Shown piece after piece: positions 52,958-62,587 of a stretch of DNA of 64,000 nt; position 1 is the first letter of the stretch, and each line of letters opens with the position of its first letter. The DNA comes from JASLDZ01 sp965199975. Its GTDB lineage: Bacteria > Pseudomonadota > Alphaproteobacteria > Caulobacterales > Caulobacteraceae. The stretch covers positions 1,364,001 through 1,428,000 of the forward strand of contig OZ241340.1 of the NCBI GenBank assembly GCA_965199975.1, given 5' to 3'. The notes below the pieces were generated by a model. It had not been told where the DNA came from, made no database searches, and saw nothing but the letters and a program-made list of their open reading frames with translations. The translations under genes and the position numbers were made by a program.

Positions 52958-55150
52958 GTGGGTTTGAGGATGTGGGCGGCGGCGATCGCCGCGGTGCTGG
53001 CCAGCGTCGGCGCGGCGCAGGCGGCCGACACCGCGAAGACCGAGCATGTCGCCCTGCGCCTCGCCCCGCAGACGGTGGCGGCCGCGCCGGGCTCGACGCT
53101 CTACGTCGGCCTGCAGGAGACGATCGCGCCGGGCTGGCACACCTACTGGCGCAATCCCGGCGACAGCGGCGAGCCCACCGCCATCGCCTGGACGCTGCCC
53201 GCCGGCTGGCGCGCCGGGCCGATGGTCTGGCCCGCGCCCGAGCGCGCCGCGACGGGCCCGCTCGTCAACTACGTCTTCTCCAATAAGGTTCTGCTGCCGA
53301 CGCCGATCCAGGTTCCCGCCAGCGCTTCGCCGGGCGGCTCGGCCACGCTCAAGGCGGCGGTGACCTACCTGGTCTGCAAGGACGTCTGCATCCCCGAGCA
53401 GGCGGCGCTCGATATCGTCGTGCCCGTGGCCGCGGGCGTGCCCAAGCTCGATCCCGCGCTGGGCCAGGCGATCACCGAGACCCTGGCGGCCGCGCCCAAG
53501 CCGGCGGGCCTGCAGGCGCGGTTCTCGCGCAGCGGCGAGGTGGTCGGCCTCTCAATCACCGGCGCCCAGCTGAAGGGCGAGGACGTGAGCCACGCCTGGT
53601 TCTACCCCTACGACGGCCAGCTGCTGGACCACGCCAAGCCGCAGTCCGTCGCCGGCGGCCCGGACGGGCTGACGCTGAGCCTGCCCGCCGGCTACGGCTT
53701 CACCCACGGCGAGGCGCCCAAGACGCTCGACGGCGTGCTGGCGCTGGGCGACGGCAAGGCGTGGGAGGTCGACGCCACCCCGGGCGCGCCGCTCGCCGGC
53801 GCCGCCGGCGCCTCCCCCAGCCGCCCGTCCGCCTCCACCGGCGATGGCGGCGCGAGCGCACCGGTCGGGCGCGCGACGGCTTCGACTGGCGCGGCCGCAC
53901 CTAGCGGCCCTGGCGCGCTTCTGCTGCAGATCGGCTCCGCCTTCCTGGGCGGGCTGATCCTCAACCTGATGCCGTGCGTCTTCCCGGTGCTTTCCATCAA
54001 GGCCGCCGCGCTCGCCCGCCATGTCGAGGCGCCCGAGCGCGCCCGTGCGGAGGGGCTGGGCTATGTGGCGGGCGTGGTGGGCGCCTTCCTCCTTCTCGCC
54101 GGCGTCCTGATCGGGCTGCGGGCGGCGGGGCAGGAGGTGGGCTGGGGCTTCCAGCTTCAGTCGGCCGGGGTCAGCGCGGCGCTGACACTTCTCATGCTGC
54201 TCGTGGCCCTCAACCTCTCGGGCGTCTTCGAGGTCGCGACCTCGGTGCAGGGGGCGGGGAGCGGCCTAGCCGCGCGCGGCGGCCTCGTGGGCTCGGTGTT
54301 CACCGGGGTTCTGGCCGTGGTCGTGGCCGCGCCGTGCACGGCGCCCTTCATGGCGCCGGCCATCGGCTGGGCGCTGGTGCAGCCGCCGCTGGCGGCGCTG
54401 GCGGTGTTCCTCGGCCTCGCGCTGGGCCTGGCTGCGCCGCTGGCGCTGGTGAGCTTCGTGCCGGGCGCCTTTCGCCTCCTGCCCAAGCCGGGGCCGTGGA
54501 TGGAGGGGCTGCGCCACGTGCTGGCCTTCCCGATGTACGCCACCGCCGCCTGGCTGGCCTGGGTGTTCGCGAGCCAGGCAGGCGTGCCCGGCCTGCCCTT
54601 CCTGTTCGGCGCGGCCGTCGCCCTGGCCTTCGCCGCCTGGGCCTGGGGCGTGGGCCAGCGCCAGGAGAAGTCGCTCGTTCCGCGCATAGGAGCGATCGCG
54701 GGCCTGGTGGCCGCCGTGCCGCTGGCGGCCCAGGGGGCGAGCTTCGATGCCGCCCCGGCCGCATCTCCCGGCGGCGGCGTCGCGGCGGTCGGCGGCCTAC
54801 AGGCCCAGCCCTGGTCGCCCGATCGGGTGGCCGAGCTCACCGCCCAGGGCAAGCCTGTGTTCGTGGACTTCACCGCGGCCTGGTGCATCACCTGCCAGGT
54901 GAACGAGCGTGGCGCCCTGGCCGGCGCGCGCGTCGCCGACGCGTTTAAGAAGACAGGCGCGGTCTATCTCAAGGCGGACTGGACCAAACGCGATCCGCTG
55001 ATCGCCCGAACGTTGGCGGCCAACGGGCGCGAGGGGGTGCCTCTGTACCTCGTCTACGGCCCCGGCCGCGCGACGCCGCAGGTGCTGCCGCAACTCCTCA
55101 CGGAGGGATCGGTGGCGGCCGCGGTGCTGGCGGCCGCCAAGCCGGCGTGA
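52958..55150 (+). CDS. dsbD: DsbD-family thiol:disulfide interchange / protein-disulfide reductase
   Basis: 730-residue inner-membrane protein that moves reducing power from cytoplasmic thioredoxin to the periplasm. GTG 52958 has GGAG seven bases upstream and precedes a signal peptide (cleavage near AQAAD). The N-terminal periplasmic domain carries two Cys (VCKDVCIPEQ). An Ala/Ser/Pro linker (about 285-320) leads into the eight-helix DsbD domain with the paired Cys in LNLMPCVFPV and VAAPCTAPFM. The C-terminal thioredoxin domain has WCITC. The domain order matches ScsB/DsbD-like proteins. Confidence 0.93.
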   Translation: MGLRMWAAAIAAVLASVGAAQAADTAKTEHVALRLAPQTVAAAPGSTLYVGLQETIAPGWHTYWRNPGDSGEPTAIAWTLPAGWRAGPMVWPAPERAATGPLVNYVFSNKVLLPTPIQVPASASPGGSATLKAAVTYLVCKDVCIPEQAALDIVVPVAAGVPKLDPALGQAITETLAAAPKPAGLQARFSRSGEVVGLSITGAQLKGEDVSHAWFYPYDGQLLDHAKPQSVAGGPDGLTLSLPAGYGFTHGEAPKTLDGVLALGDGKAWEVDATPGAPLAGAAGASPSRPSASTGDGGASAPVGRATASTGAAAPSGPGALLLQIGSAFLGGLILNLMPCVFPVLSIKAAALARHVEAPERARAEGLGYVAGVVGAFLLLAGVLIGLRAAGQEVGWGFQLQSAGVSAALTLLMLLVALNLSGVFEVATSVQGAGSGLAARGGLVGSVFTGVLAVVVAAPCTAPFMAPAIGWALVQPPLAALAVFLGLALGLAAPLALVSFVPGAFRLLPKPGPWMEGLRHVLAFPMYATAAWLAWVFASQAGVPGLPFLFGAAVALAFAAWAWGVGQRQEKSLVPRIGAIAGLVAAVPLAAQGASFDAAPAASPGGGVAAVGGLQAQPWSPDRVAELTAQGKPVFVDFTAAWCITCQVNERGALAGARVADAFKKTGAVYLKADWTKRDPLIARTLAANGREGVPLYLVYGPGRATPQVLPQLLTEGSVAAAVLAAAKPA

Positions 55151-55266
55151 TCCATTCCTTGAGCATCGTGCGTGCACGGGTCGGTGCGAGAGCGAAAGCC
55201 GCCGCCGCTGAGCTACCGCTCCGCATGCTTGCCGCTGCGGGGTCGATCCGCTAGGGCCGCGCCACC

Positions 55267-56742
55267 ATGACAGAGGCCTTCCGCCCCGAGGCGCGCACGC
55301 CGCGCGGCTTCGCCGACCGCCGCGCGCCCGAGCTGCGCCGCCAGCGCGCCATCCTGCAGGCGGTGTCGGGCGTGTACGAGGCGCACGGCTTCGAGCCGCT
55401 GGAGACTTCGGCCTTCGAGTACGCCGACGCGCTGGGCAAATTCCTGCCCGACAGCGACCGGCCCAACGCGGGCGTCTTCGCCCTGCAGGACGGGGACGAG
55501 GACCAGGCCGAGTGGATGGCGCTGCGCTACGACCACACCGCGCCCCTCGCCCGCTTCGTGGCGCAGCACCGCGAGGGCCTGCCCAAGCCCTTCCGCCGCT
55601 ACTGCTACGGCCCGGTGTGGCGCAACGAGAAGCCCGGGCCCGGCCGCTTCCGCGAGTTCATGCAGTGCGACGCCGACACGGTGGGCTCCGCCCGTCCCGA
55701 AGCCGACGCCGAGATCATCGCCCTGGCCGCCGACGGACTCGCCGCCGCCGGCCTGCCCGAAGGCGCGGCGGTGGTGAAGGTCAACGACCGCCGGTTGCTC
55801 AACGGCCTCCTGGCGGCCGCAGGCGTGAGCGACGCCGGGCAGAAGCTCGCCGTGCTGCGCGCCGTCGACAAGCTCGACCGGCTCGGTCCCGAAGGCGTGC
55901 GCCTGCTGCTGGGCGAGGGCCGGCGCGACGAGTCGGGCGCCTTCACCAAGGGCGCGGGGCTGGCGGCCAAGGGGATCGACGCCGTCCTGGCCTTCATCGC
56001 GGCCGGCGGCGGCTCGCGGGCGCAGGTGATGGAGCGGCTGGCCGGCGTGGTTGGCGGATCGGAAGAGGGCGACCGCGGCCTCGCCGACCTCGCCCGCATC
56101 GATGCGGCCCTGCGCGCGCTCGGCGTGGGCGACGCACGCGCGACCTTCGATCCGTCGATCGTGCGCGGCCTGGAGTATTACACCGGCCCCGTGTTCGAGG
56201 CCGACCTGCTGCTGGAGACCACCGACGAGCGTGGCGAGCGCGTGCGCTTCGGCTCGGTGGGCGGGGGCGGGCGCTACGACGACCTGGTGGCGCGCTTCAC
56301 CGGCGAGCAGGTCCCGGCCACGGGCTTCTCCTTCGGCGTCTCGCGCCTGTCGGCGGCGCTGGAGGCGGCGGGCCGCGGGGCCGAGGCGGCGGGCCGCGGG
56401 CCGGTGGTGGTGATCGCCTTTGCGCCGGACCGCATGGCCGACTACTTCGCCGTCGCAGCCGAGCTGCGCGCCGCGGGCGTGGCGGCCGAGGTCTATCTCG
56501 GCTCATCAGGCATGAAGGCGCAGATGAAGTACGCCGACCGCCGCAACGCCCCCGTCGCGGTGATCGTCGGCGACGACGAGCTGGCGGCCGGGACCGTCAC
56601 CCTCAAGGACCTCGACGCCGGCCGCGCCCTCTCGGCCGGGGTCGGCGACAACGCCGCCTGGCGCGCCGAGCGGCCCGGACAGCTCAGCGTGCCCCGCGCC
56701 GAGATGGCCTCGACCGTGCGCCGGATCGTCGAAGGCGGATGA
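55267..56742 (+). CDS. hisS: Histidyl-tRNA synthetase
   Basis: 491-residue class II aminoacyl-tRNA synthetase. Motif 1 region around GFEPLETSAFEYADALGKF, motif 2 FRRYCYGPVWRNE, the histidine-specific GLEYYTGPVFEAD, and motif 3 ATGFSFGVSRLSAAL. A C-terminal anticodon-binding domain follows (about 385-490). Its stop overlaps the hisZ start (ATGA), placing the synthetase in an operon with histidine biosynthesis. Confidence 0.97.
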   Translation: MTEAFRPEARTPRGFADRRAPELRRQRAILQAVSGVYEAHGFEPLETSAFEYADALGKFLPDSDRPNAGVFALQDGDEDQAEWMALRYDHTAPLARFVAQHREGLPKPFRRYCYGPVWRNEKPGPGRFREFMQCDADTVGSARPEADAEIIALAADGLAAAGLPEGAAVVKVNDRRLLNGLLAAAGVSDAGQKLAVLRAVDKLDRLGPEGVRLLLGEGRRDESGAFTKGAGLAAKGIDAVLAFIAAGGGSRAQVMERLAGVVGGSEEGDRGLADLARIDAALRALGVGDARATFDPSIVRGLEYYTGPVFEADLLLETTDERGERVRFGSVGGGGRYDDLVARFTGEQVPATGFSFGVSRLSAALEAAGRGAEAAGRGPVVVIAFAPDRMADYFAVAAELRAAGVAAEVYLGSSGMKAQMKYADRRNAPVAVIVGDDELAAGTVTLKDLDAGRALSAGVGDNAAWRAERPGQLSVPRAEMASTVRRIVEGG

Positions 56743-57896
56743 CCGGCGCCTCGGCCCGCGAGCCGGCCGCGCCGTCGGCCGTGGTCGCCGCGGTGCGCGC
56801 GCGCTTCGAGGCTTTCGGCGGGCGGTGGACCAGCGCGCCCGTGCTGCAGCCGCTGACCGAGCTCCTCGACCTCGCCGGCGAGGCCATGCGCGCGCGCCTC
56901 TACGTGATCGCGGGCGAGGGTGGCGAGGAGCGGGCGTTGCGCCCTGACTTCACCATCGCCCTGGCCCGGGCCTACATCGCCTCCGGTGCGGGCGAGGCGC
57001 GGCTTCTGTACGAGGGCGACGCCTTCCGCAGTCCCCCCGCCGGCTCCGGCCGCGCCGGCGAGTTCGCCCAGCTGGGCGTCGAGGTGTTCGGCGACGCGCC
57101 AAGCCAGGGGGGCGACGCCGCCGCGCTGGACGGGGAGGTCGCGGCGCTGGCCTGGCGCGCCGCCCGCGCCGGCGGGCGCGACGACCTCGTGCTGCATCTG
57201 GGAGACGTGGCCCTGTTCGCCGCCTTCACCCAGGCGTTGGCCTTGCCCGACGGCGCCCGCGCGCGCCTCAACGCCGCTTTCGCCGCCGGGCGGCCCATGC
57301 GCACCGAGGTGGCGCGCCTCGCCGCGCCGGTCGCGGCGGCCGGGGGCGGGCGTCTGGCCCGCATGCTTAGCGAGCTTCCCGAGGCCGAGGCCGCCGCCGC
57401 CCTGGAGGAGATCTGGCGTCTCGCCAGCGTGCAACCGGTCGGCGGCCGCGACGCGGGCGAGATCGTGCATCGCCTGGCCGAGCGGGCCGAGGCGGCGCGC
57501 ACGCCGCGCCTCTCCGCCGCCGAGGCCGACCTCCTCACCCGCTTCCTGCAAGTCGCCGCTGCGCCAGCTCGCGCCCTGGATCAGGTGCAGCGGCTGGCGC
57601 ACGAGGCGCACGGCGCGCTGGACCCTGTGCTCGAAGGCTGGCGTCGGCGGCTCGATGCGCTTGCCGCGGCCGGCGCCCCGGTGGAGACGGCCGTGCTCGC
57701 CTGCGCGTTCGTGCGGCCGTTCAGCTACTATGACGGGGCGCTGTTCGAGGTGCGCAGCGCAGCGCTCCCCAGCGACGCGCCAGTGGCGGCGGGCGGGCGT
57801 TCGGACGGACTGGTCGCGCGCCTGGGCGGCTCGGCGGCAGCCTCGGTGGGGTGCATGGTGCGGCCGTGGCGCGCTTGGTCGGGGAGCGGGGCATGA
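56739..57896 (+). CDS. hisZ: ATP phosphoribosyltransferase regulatory subunit
   Basis: 385-residue paralogue of histidyl-tRNA synthetase without aminoacylation function, which activates HisG and mediates histidine feedback. It keeps the class II fold (TSAPVLQPLTELLDL, ALRPDFTIALARAYI, ARLLYEGDAFR, GEFAQLGVEVFG) and the Tyr-containing SYYDGALFEV block, but lacks a full motif 2 and the tRNA-binding domain. The four-base overlaps at both ends (with hisS and hisG) indicate tight translational coupling. Confidence 0.93.
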   Translation: MTGASAREPAAPSAVVAAVRARFEAFGGRWTSAPVLQPLTELLDLAGEAMRARLYVIAGEGGEERALRPDFTIALARAYIASGAGEARLLYEGDAFRSPPAGSGRAGEFAQLGVEVFGDAPSQGGDAAALDGEVAALAWRAARAGGRDDLVLHLGDVALFAAFTQALALPDGARARLNAAFAAGRPMRTEVARLAAPVAAAGGGRLARMLSELPEAEAAAALEEIWRLASVQPVGGRDAGEIVHRLAERAEAARTPRLSAAEADLLTRFLQVAAAPARALDQVQRLAHEAHGALDPVLEGWRRRLDALAAAGAPVETAVLACAFVRPFSYYDGALFEVRSAALPSDAPVAAGGRSDGLVARLGGSAAASVGCMVRPWRAWSGSGA

Positions 57897-58855
57897 CCGA
57901 CGCGGCGCCGCTGGTGCTGGCGCTTCCCTCCAAGGGCCGGCTCAAGGCCCAATGCGAGGAGTGGCTCTACGACTGCGGCTTCGCCCTTGCGGTGGAAGGG
58001 GGCGAGCGCGGCTATCGCGCCGCCCTGGGCGGCCTGCCGGGGGCCGAGGTGCGCCTGCTCTCCGCCGCCGATATCGCCGCGGGGCTGGAGGCGGGCGAGC
58101 TGCACCTGGGCGTCACCGGCGAGGACCTGCTGCGCGAGCGCGGCGACGACCTGGAGGCGCGCGTGCACCTGTTGCGAGCGCTGGGCTTCGGCCGCGCCGA
58201 CCTCGTGGTCGCCGCCCCGCAGAGCTGGCTCGACGTGGACACCATGGCCGACCTGGCGGACGTGGCCCACGACCTCCTCGCCCGCAGCGGGCGGCGCCTG
58301 CGCGTGGCCACCAAGTATGCGGTGCAGACGCGCGGCTTCTTCGCCCGTCACGCCGTGGGCGACTACCGCATCGTCGAGAGCCTGGGCGCCACTGAGGGCG
58401 CGCCGGCGGCCGGGGCGGCGGAACTGGTGGTCGACATCACCACCACCGGCGCCACGCTCGCCGCCAACAACCTCAAGGTCGTGGGCGACGGCTTGATGCT
58501 GGAGAGCCAGGCGCAGCTCGCCGCGTCCCTGCGCGCCGCCTGGACGCCGGCGCAGGTCGCCGTCGTACGCCGTCTGATGCTGGTGGTGGAGGCGCGGGCG
58601 CGGGCGCGGGCCTCCTCGCTGGTGGGTTGGCCGGCCGCCCACGACGCGGCGGCGCAGCCGGTGGTCGCGCCTTTCCTGGCGCGGGGAGCGGCGGCGCGGC
58701 CGCACGGCCTGCTGGCGCCCGGGGGCGACCTGTTCGACGCCGCCCGGGCGCTGGCTGCCGCCGGCGTCGGGCCGCTGACCGTCTCGCGTCCCGACTACGT
58801 GTTCGAGACCGCCTCGCCCGCCGCCGAGGCGCTGGCCGCCGCCGTCTCGCGCTGA
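57893..58855 (+). CDS. hisG: ATP phosphoribosyltransferase catalytic subunit, with C-terminal extension
   Basis: First enzyme of histidine biosynthesis: ATP plus PRPP to phosphoribosyl-ATP. 320 residues. The core (1 to about 235) has LVLALPSKGRLKAQ, LHLGVTGEDLL, VATKYAVQTRGFF and the PRPP loop ELVVDITTTGATLAANNL (177-194). Residues from about 236 on form an extra domain, which HisZ-dependent short HisG proteins lack; its VSRPDYVFE end loosely recalls the regulatory domain of long HisG. The last 61 bases overlap the convergent GT87 gene. Confidence 0.93.
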   Translation: MTDAAPLVLALPSKGRLKAQCEEWLYDCGFALAVEGGERGYRAALGGLPGAEVRLLSAADIAAGLEAGELHLGVTGEDLLRERGDDLEARVHLLRALGFGRADLVVAAPQSWLDVDTMADLADVAHDLLARSGRRLRVATKYAVQTRGFFARHAVGDYRIVESLGATEGAPAAGAAELVVDITTTGATLAANNLKVVGDGLMLESQAQLAASLRAAWTPAQVAVVRRLMLVVEARARARASSLVGWPAAHDAAAQPVVAPFLARGAAARPHGLLAPGGDLFDAARALAAAGVGPLTVSRPDYVFETASPAAEALAAAVSR

Positions 58856-60063
58856 GGGCGCGGCGCCGGCTGCAAGGCGCGGCCGGCGATCAGCAGGCGC
58901 AGAAGGGTGAGCGCAAGCACCGCGGGCGCCAGCGTCCATCTCCAGTGGTGCAGCGGCATCATGGCGGCCGGAAGCGCCCAGGTCAGCACCACCAGCGCCC
59001 GGCCCGTCCAGCTCCAGCTCGGGCGCCAGCCGGCGAGCGGCTCGAGCCGCCACAGCACCAGCGAGGCGGCCGCCACCGGGATCAGGTCGTAGTTGAACAC
59101 CTGCGGGCTAGCGACGGCGGTGGCCAGCGCCAGCACGGCGGCGCGCACGCGGTCCGCCGCGCCGCTGCGCCCGGCGATCCACACCGCGCTAGCGCCGAAC
59201 AGCAGGAAGGGCGCCTGCACCGCCATCGCCGCGACCGCATCCAGCCGCCACAGGCGGGCCGAGGCGAATGCCGAGGGCATCATCCACAGGAACGGGCCCG
59301 AGCCGTGCCGCAGCATCTGCGCCTGCATGGGCAGGGTGTGGGCGAAGAAGGCGCGCCACGCGTCCAGCCCGAAGAGCGCGGTGGACAGGGCGAGCAGCGC
59401 CACGGCGCTCGCCGCCGCGGCCGCGATCAGCCGCCAGCGGCCCTCCGCCAGCGCCAGCACCGGCAAAAGCAGCGCCACCTGCGGCTTGAAGATGAGCAGG
59501 CCGAGCAGCGCGCCGCCCACGAGCGGCCGTGTCTCCCGCAGCGCCAAGCCGCCGAGCAGCAGCGCCGCGCTGATCGCCCCGTTCTGCCCCAGCGCAACGT
59601 TCACCGCCACCGCGGGCGCGAGCAGCAGGAGCCACAGGTCGCCCCACCGGGCCCCTGGCGCCGAACGCAGGAAGACGCGCGCGGCGGGCGCGAGCAGGGC
59701 CAGGCCGCCCAGCGTCCAGGCGACCAGCGCCAGCGCGTAGGGCCAGCCCACGAACGGCAGCGTCAGCAGCAGCGCCGGCGGCGGATAGGACCAGAAGTGG
59801 AACGGCAGGTGTGGGTCGAACAGCCGGTGCTCGGCCGGCCAGAAGCGCGCGGGGTCGAACACCTCCAGCGCGCGGCCCTCGCCCACTAGCTGACCGGCCG
59901 TCCACACGTTGACGAAATCACGCCCTCGCGCGTGATCCCAGGCGTCGAGCAGGCCGTGGCCCGTGGCGTAGTAGGCGGCCACCAGCACGAGCGCCGTCGC
60001 GCTCAGCGCCAACAGGACCAGATCGGGGCTCCACAGCCGGCGCAGCCGCGCGCCGAGCGTCAC
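58795..60063 (-). CDS. Glycosyltransferase family 87 (DUF2029) membrane protein
   Basis: 422-residue polytopic protein of the GT-C superfamily, which uses polyprenyl-phosphate sugars at the outer face of the inner membrane. About ten helices. The first extracytoplasmic loop has RDFVNVWTAGQLVGEGR and then FDPARFW, followed by FHFWSYPPPALLLTLPF, characteristic of the family; NVALGQNGAIS and GLLIFKPQVALLLP are further family blocks. The C-terminal 25 residues are Ala/Ser-rich and overlap hisG on the other strand. Its start overlaps the upstream membrane-protein gene by four bases. Confidence 0.88.
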   Translation of the reverse strand: MTLGARLRRLWSPDLVLLALSATALVLVAAYYATGHGLLDAWDHARGRDFVNVWTAGQLVGEGRALEVFDPARFWPAEHRLFDPHLPFHFWSYPPPALLLTLPFVGWPYALALVAWTLGGLALLAPAARVFLRSAPGARWGDLWLLLLAPAVAVNVALGQNGAISAALLLGGLALRETRPLVGGALLGLLIFKPQVALLLPVLALAEGRWRLIAAAAASAVALLALSTALFGLDAWRAFFAHTLPMQAQMLRHGSGPFLWMMPSAFASARLWRLDAVAAMAVQAPFLLFGASAVWIAGRSGAADRVRAAVLALATAVASPQVFNYDLIPVAAASLVLWRLEPLAGWRPSWSWTGRALVVLTWALPAAMMPLHHWRWTLAPAVLALTLLRLLIAGRALQPAPRPQRETAAASASAAGEAVSNT

Positions 60064-61907
60064 GTCGGCGGCCGCACGCGGTAGATTTCAAGTCCGGACC
60101 CAGGCGCGGAGATCGGCTCCAGCCAAGGCGGCGGGCGTCCGGCGTCGAGGCGGCGCTGCAGGGTGTTCGGCGCCAGCCCGTCGCGGTCGAAGTGGCGGGC
60201 GTGGACGCGGCACTCCAGCACGTAGGCGGCGCCCAGCGCCCGGGCGCGCGCCTCGGCCCCCGCAGGGCCCGGCGCGTCGGCCGGGGCGGTGAGCATGCCG
60301 CGCATGGCCATCACGCCGCGGCTCATGCGGTGGTAGGGCGCGGCCAGCGCCGAGCTTCTCGTATGCGCCAGCACGAAGGGCCCCAGGTCGATCTCGCTGA
60401 CGACCAGTCCGGGCGGCTGGGCCGCCAGGGCGCGGTAGCTGCCGGCGCTGTAGCAGAAATCCGGCGGCTCCTTGTGCGCCGCCTTGGCCTGCGCCTTGGG
60501 CGACCAGGGCGCCTGACCGATGGCCGCCAGCACGACGCCGGTGGCCACCGCGGGCGAGAGCAGCAGCGAGGCGACGAGCAGCAGCACCACGCCGCCCCGC
60601 CGCGGCCCGCGCTCGGTGATCTCGGCCGCCAGCACCGCCAGCGGCGCCACGCTGAACCACATGGCGTAGGCGTCCATGCGGAAGGCGGTCCACGAGGCTG
60701 CGGCCCCGAGCGCCAGCAGCACGCCCGACAGCGCCCACGGCGCGGTGAGCCGCCGCGCCCGCGAGAAGCCCACGAGCACCCACGCAAGCGCGCCCATGGC
60801 GGCGAACACCGCGATCGACAGCGCCTCCGGCCGGTCCTGCTTGTAGAGCAAGGGCCAGGGCCGCATCTCCTGCACGTGGTCGAGCCAGAAGGGCTTCATC
60901 CGCGGATCGACGTCGGCGAACGGGCCGCGCAGGCAGTGCGGGTCGAGCAGCAGGTATGCCGCCAGCGTCGCGCCGCCGCCCAGGCCCAGCAGGGCGAGGC
61001 GGATCGCCCATCCGCGCCGCTCCCCGAGCGCCGCGCAGGCGAGCAGCGCCAGCCCTCCCACCACCGCGCCAACCAGAAGGTTGATCCCCAGCGCGTCGCA
61101 GGCGGGAACGCCCCAGCGCGCGGGCGGCGTCTGCGCCAGGAAGGCGAGCGCGGTGGCGACCGCCAGGGCCGCGCCATAGGCCCCGACGCGTGCGGCCTCG
61201 CGCCGGTCGAACAGGAGGCGCGCGCCGAAGGCGGCCGCCACCGCCGCCTCGAAGATCAGCGCCTCCAGCCCGATGGCCAGGCCCAGCCCGGTGGCGAGGC
61301 CCGCGATCACCGCGCCCGCCCGTCCGCGCGCCTGCATCCCGCCCGCCGCCGCGATCAGCGCCAGCGAGATCTGCACGTCGTGGTGGTCGATCCGCCCCGG
61401 CTGGAACTGCGCCCAGAACAGCTGCAGGTCGACGACGCAGATCACCGCCGCCGCCAGCACCGCCATGGCCGCCAGGGGTGCGCGCGCCACCACCCGCCAA
61501 GCCTCGCCGGCGAGGCCCCGCGCGGAGGCCAGCGTCGCGCCGATGCCCACGAACACCCACAGCAGCGGCCATGTCGCCCGCGTCATCCATTCTGCACGCG
61601 CGGGGGGAAGGATCAGCCGCCAACCGCTCTCCCAGGCCGCGATCCCGCCGTCGAGCAGGCGTGACCAGTGCAGGAACACGCCCTCCGGTGGCTGCAGGCG
61701 CACGACGCGCTGGTCGAACCAACCGCGCCCGGCCAGGAGATCGCGCACGATGACGAGGCGCGTGGCGTCGTCGGTGTCGCCGAGATTGGGGCCGAGGTGG
61801 GGGGTCACCCGCAACCACAGCACCGCGCACACGACGGCGCCGGCCGCGAGGGCGGTCAGCGCCACGCGGGCGGGAGTGCGCAGGTCGGGCGGCTGGGAAA
61901 TCCGCAT
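60060..61907 (-). CDS. GT-C type polytopic membrane protein (putative glycosyltransferase)
   Basis: 615 residues with about twelve helices and a C-terminal periplasmic part (from about 490). The loop after helix 1 reads GPNLGDTDDATRLVIVRDLL then WFDQRVVRL and FLHWSRLLDGG. The acidic DTDD motif in this position is typical of STT3/PMT-like GT-C enzymes. FQPGRIDHHDVQ lies in a second conserved loop. It is coupled to the GT87 gene by a four-base overlap (ATGA) and diverges from gtrA. Substrate unknown; cell-envelope glycan modification is inferred from the neighbours. Confidence 0.8.
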   Translation of the reverse strand: MRISQPPDLRTPARVALTALAAGAVVCAVLWLRVTPHLGPNLGDTDDATRLVIVRDLLAGRGWFDQRVVRLQPPEGVFLHWSRLLDGGIAAWESGWRLILPPARAEWMTRATWPLLWVFVGIGATLASARGLAGEAWRVVARAPLAAMAVLAAAVICVVDLQLFWAQFQPGRIDHHDVQISLALIAAAGGMQARGRAGAVIAGLATGLGLAIGLEALIFEAAVAAAFGARLLFDRREAARVGAYGAALAVATALAFLAQTPPARWGVPACDALGINLLVGAVVGGLALLACAALGERRGWAIRLALLGLGGGATLAAYLLLDPHCLRGPFADVDPRMKPFWLDHVQEMRPWPLLYKQDRPEALSIAVFAAMGALAWVLVGFSRARRLTAPWALSGVLLALGAAASWTAFRMDAYAMWFSVAPLAVLAAEITERGPRRGGVVLLLVASLLLSPAVATGVVLAAIGQAPWSPKAQAKAAHKEPPDFCYSAGSYRALAAQPPGLVVSEIDLGPFVLAHTRSSALAAPYHRMSRGVMAMRGMLTAPADAPGPAGAEARARALGAAYVLECRVHARHFDRDGLAPNTLQRRLDAGRPPPWLEPISAPGSGLEIYRVRPPT

Positions 61908-62054
61908 GGGATCAGGCTCTTCGGCGCCGGCGGGCGGGCGGCAAGGGGAGGGGGCGTTTAGCCGCGGGGGTGGCCTCTGTTCACGTTTTCGTGTTTAGGA
62001 AGGCGCGTCGCGTCGCCTCTCCCCAGGCGCGCGTCTGTACGGGTTCGGCGACAC

Positions 62055-62555
62055 ATGTCCTTCATCCAGAGCGCCTCCGCGGCCTCGGGTCGCTCCCGCA
62101 TCGCCGCGCCCCGCGGGCTCTTCGCCTTCCTGGCGGTGGGCGTGGTCGGGCTGGCGGTGGACCTCGGCCTCCTCTTCGTGCTCGAGCGCGCGGGCCTGCC
62201 GCTGGCCGGCGCGCGCGCGATCTCGCTGCCCGTCGCCACCCTGGCCACCTGGCTGCTCAACCGGCGCCACACCTTCGCGTCGAGCGGGCGCAAGGCGCAC
62301 CACGAGGCGCTGCGCTACGCCGCCGTGGCCGCCGCGGCGCAAAGTGTGAACTACGTCGCGGCGCTCGCCATCGCCTCGGTCCTGCGCGGCGAGCCGCATC
62401 TCGCGGTGGTGGTGCTCTCGCTGGCCCACCACATGCCGCACGCGATCGACATGCTGTCGGCCTTCATCGGGGCGGTGATCGCCACCCTGTTCTCCTACAC
62501 CGGCCAGCGCTTCTTCACCTTCGGCGACGTGCGGCCCGCGCCTGACGCGGGCTGA
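62055..62555 (+). CDS. GtrA-family membrane protein
   Basis: 166 residues with four membrane helices. FLAVGVVGLAVDLGLLFVLE and later WLLNRRHTFAS are the conserved N-terminal GtrA pattern, and TLFSYTGQRFFTFG closes the domain. GtrA-type proteins are thought to flip or deliver polyprenyl-linked sugars. It precedes the FAD oxidoreductase by 32 nt in the same direction and diverges from the GT-C genes. Confidence 0.92.
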   Translation: MSFIQSASAASGRSRIAAPRGLFAFLAVGVVGLAVDLGLLFVLERAGLPLAGARAISLPVATLATWLLNRRHTFASSGRKAHHEALRYAAVAAAAQSVNYVAALAIASVLRGEPHLAVVVLSLAHHMPHAIDMLSAFIGAVIATLFSYTGQRFFTFGDVRPAPDAG

Positions 62556-62587
62556 GCGCGCCTTCCAGCCCCTCGAGGTTCCCTCAC

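Noticed and set aside
55207..55224. tRNA-like start on the minus strand (GCGGAGCGGTAGCTCAGC)
   Set aside because: It resembles a tRNA acceptor and D-arm, but no anticodon stem, TTCGA T-loop or matching 3' acceptor strand follows in the next 80 bases. Chance or a tRNA remnant.
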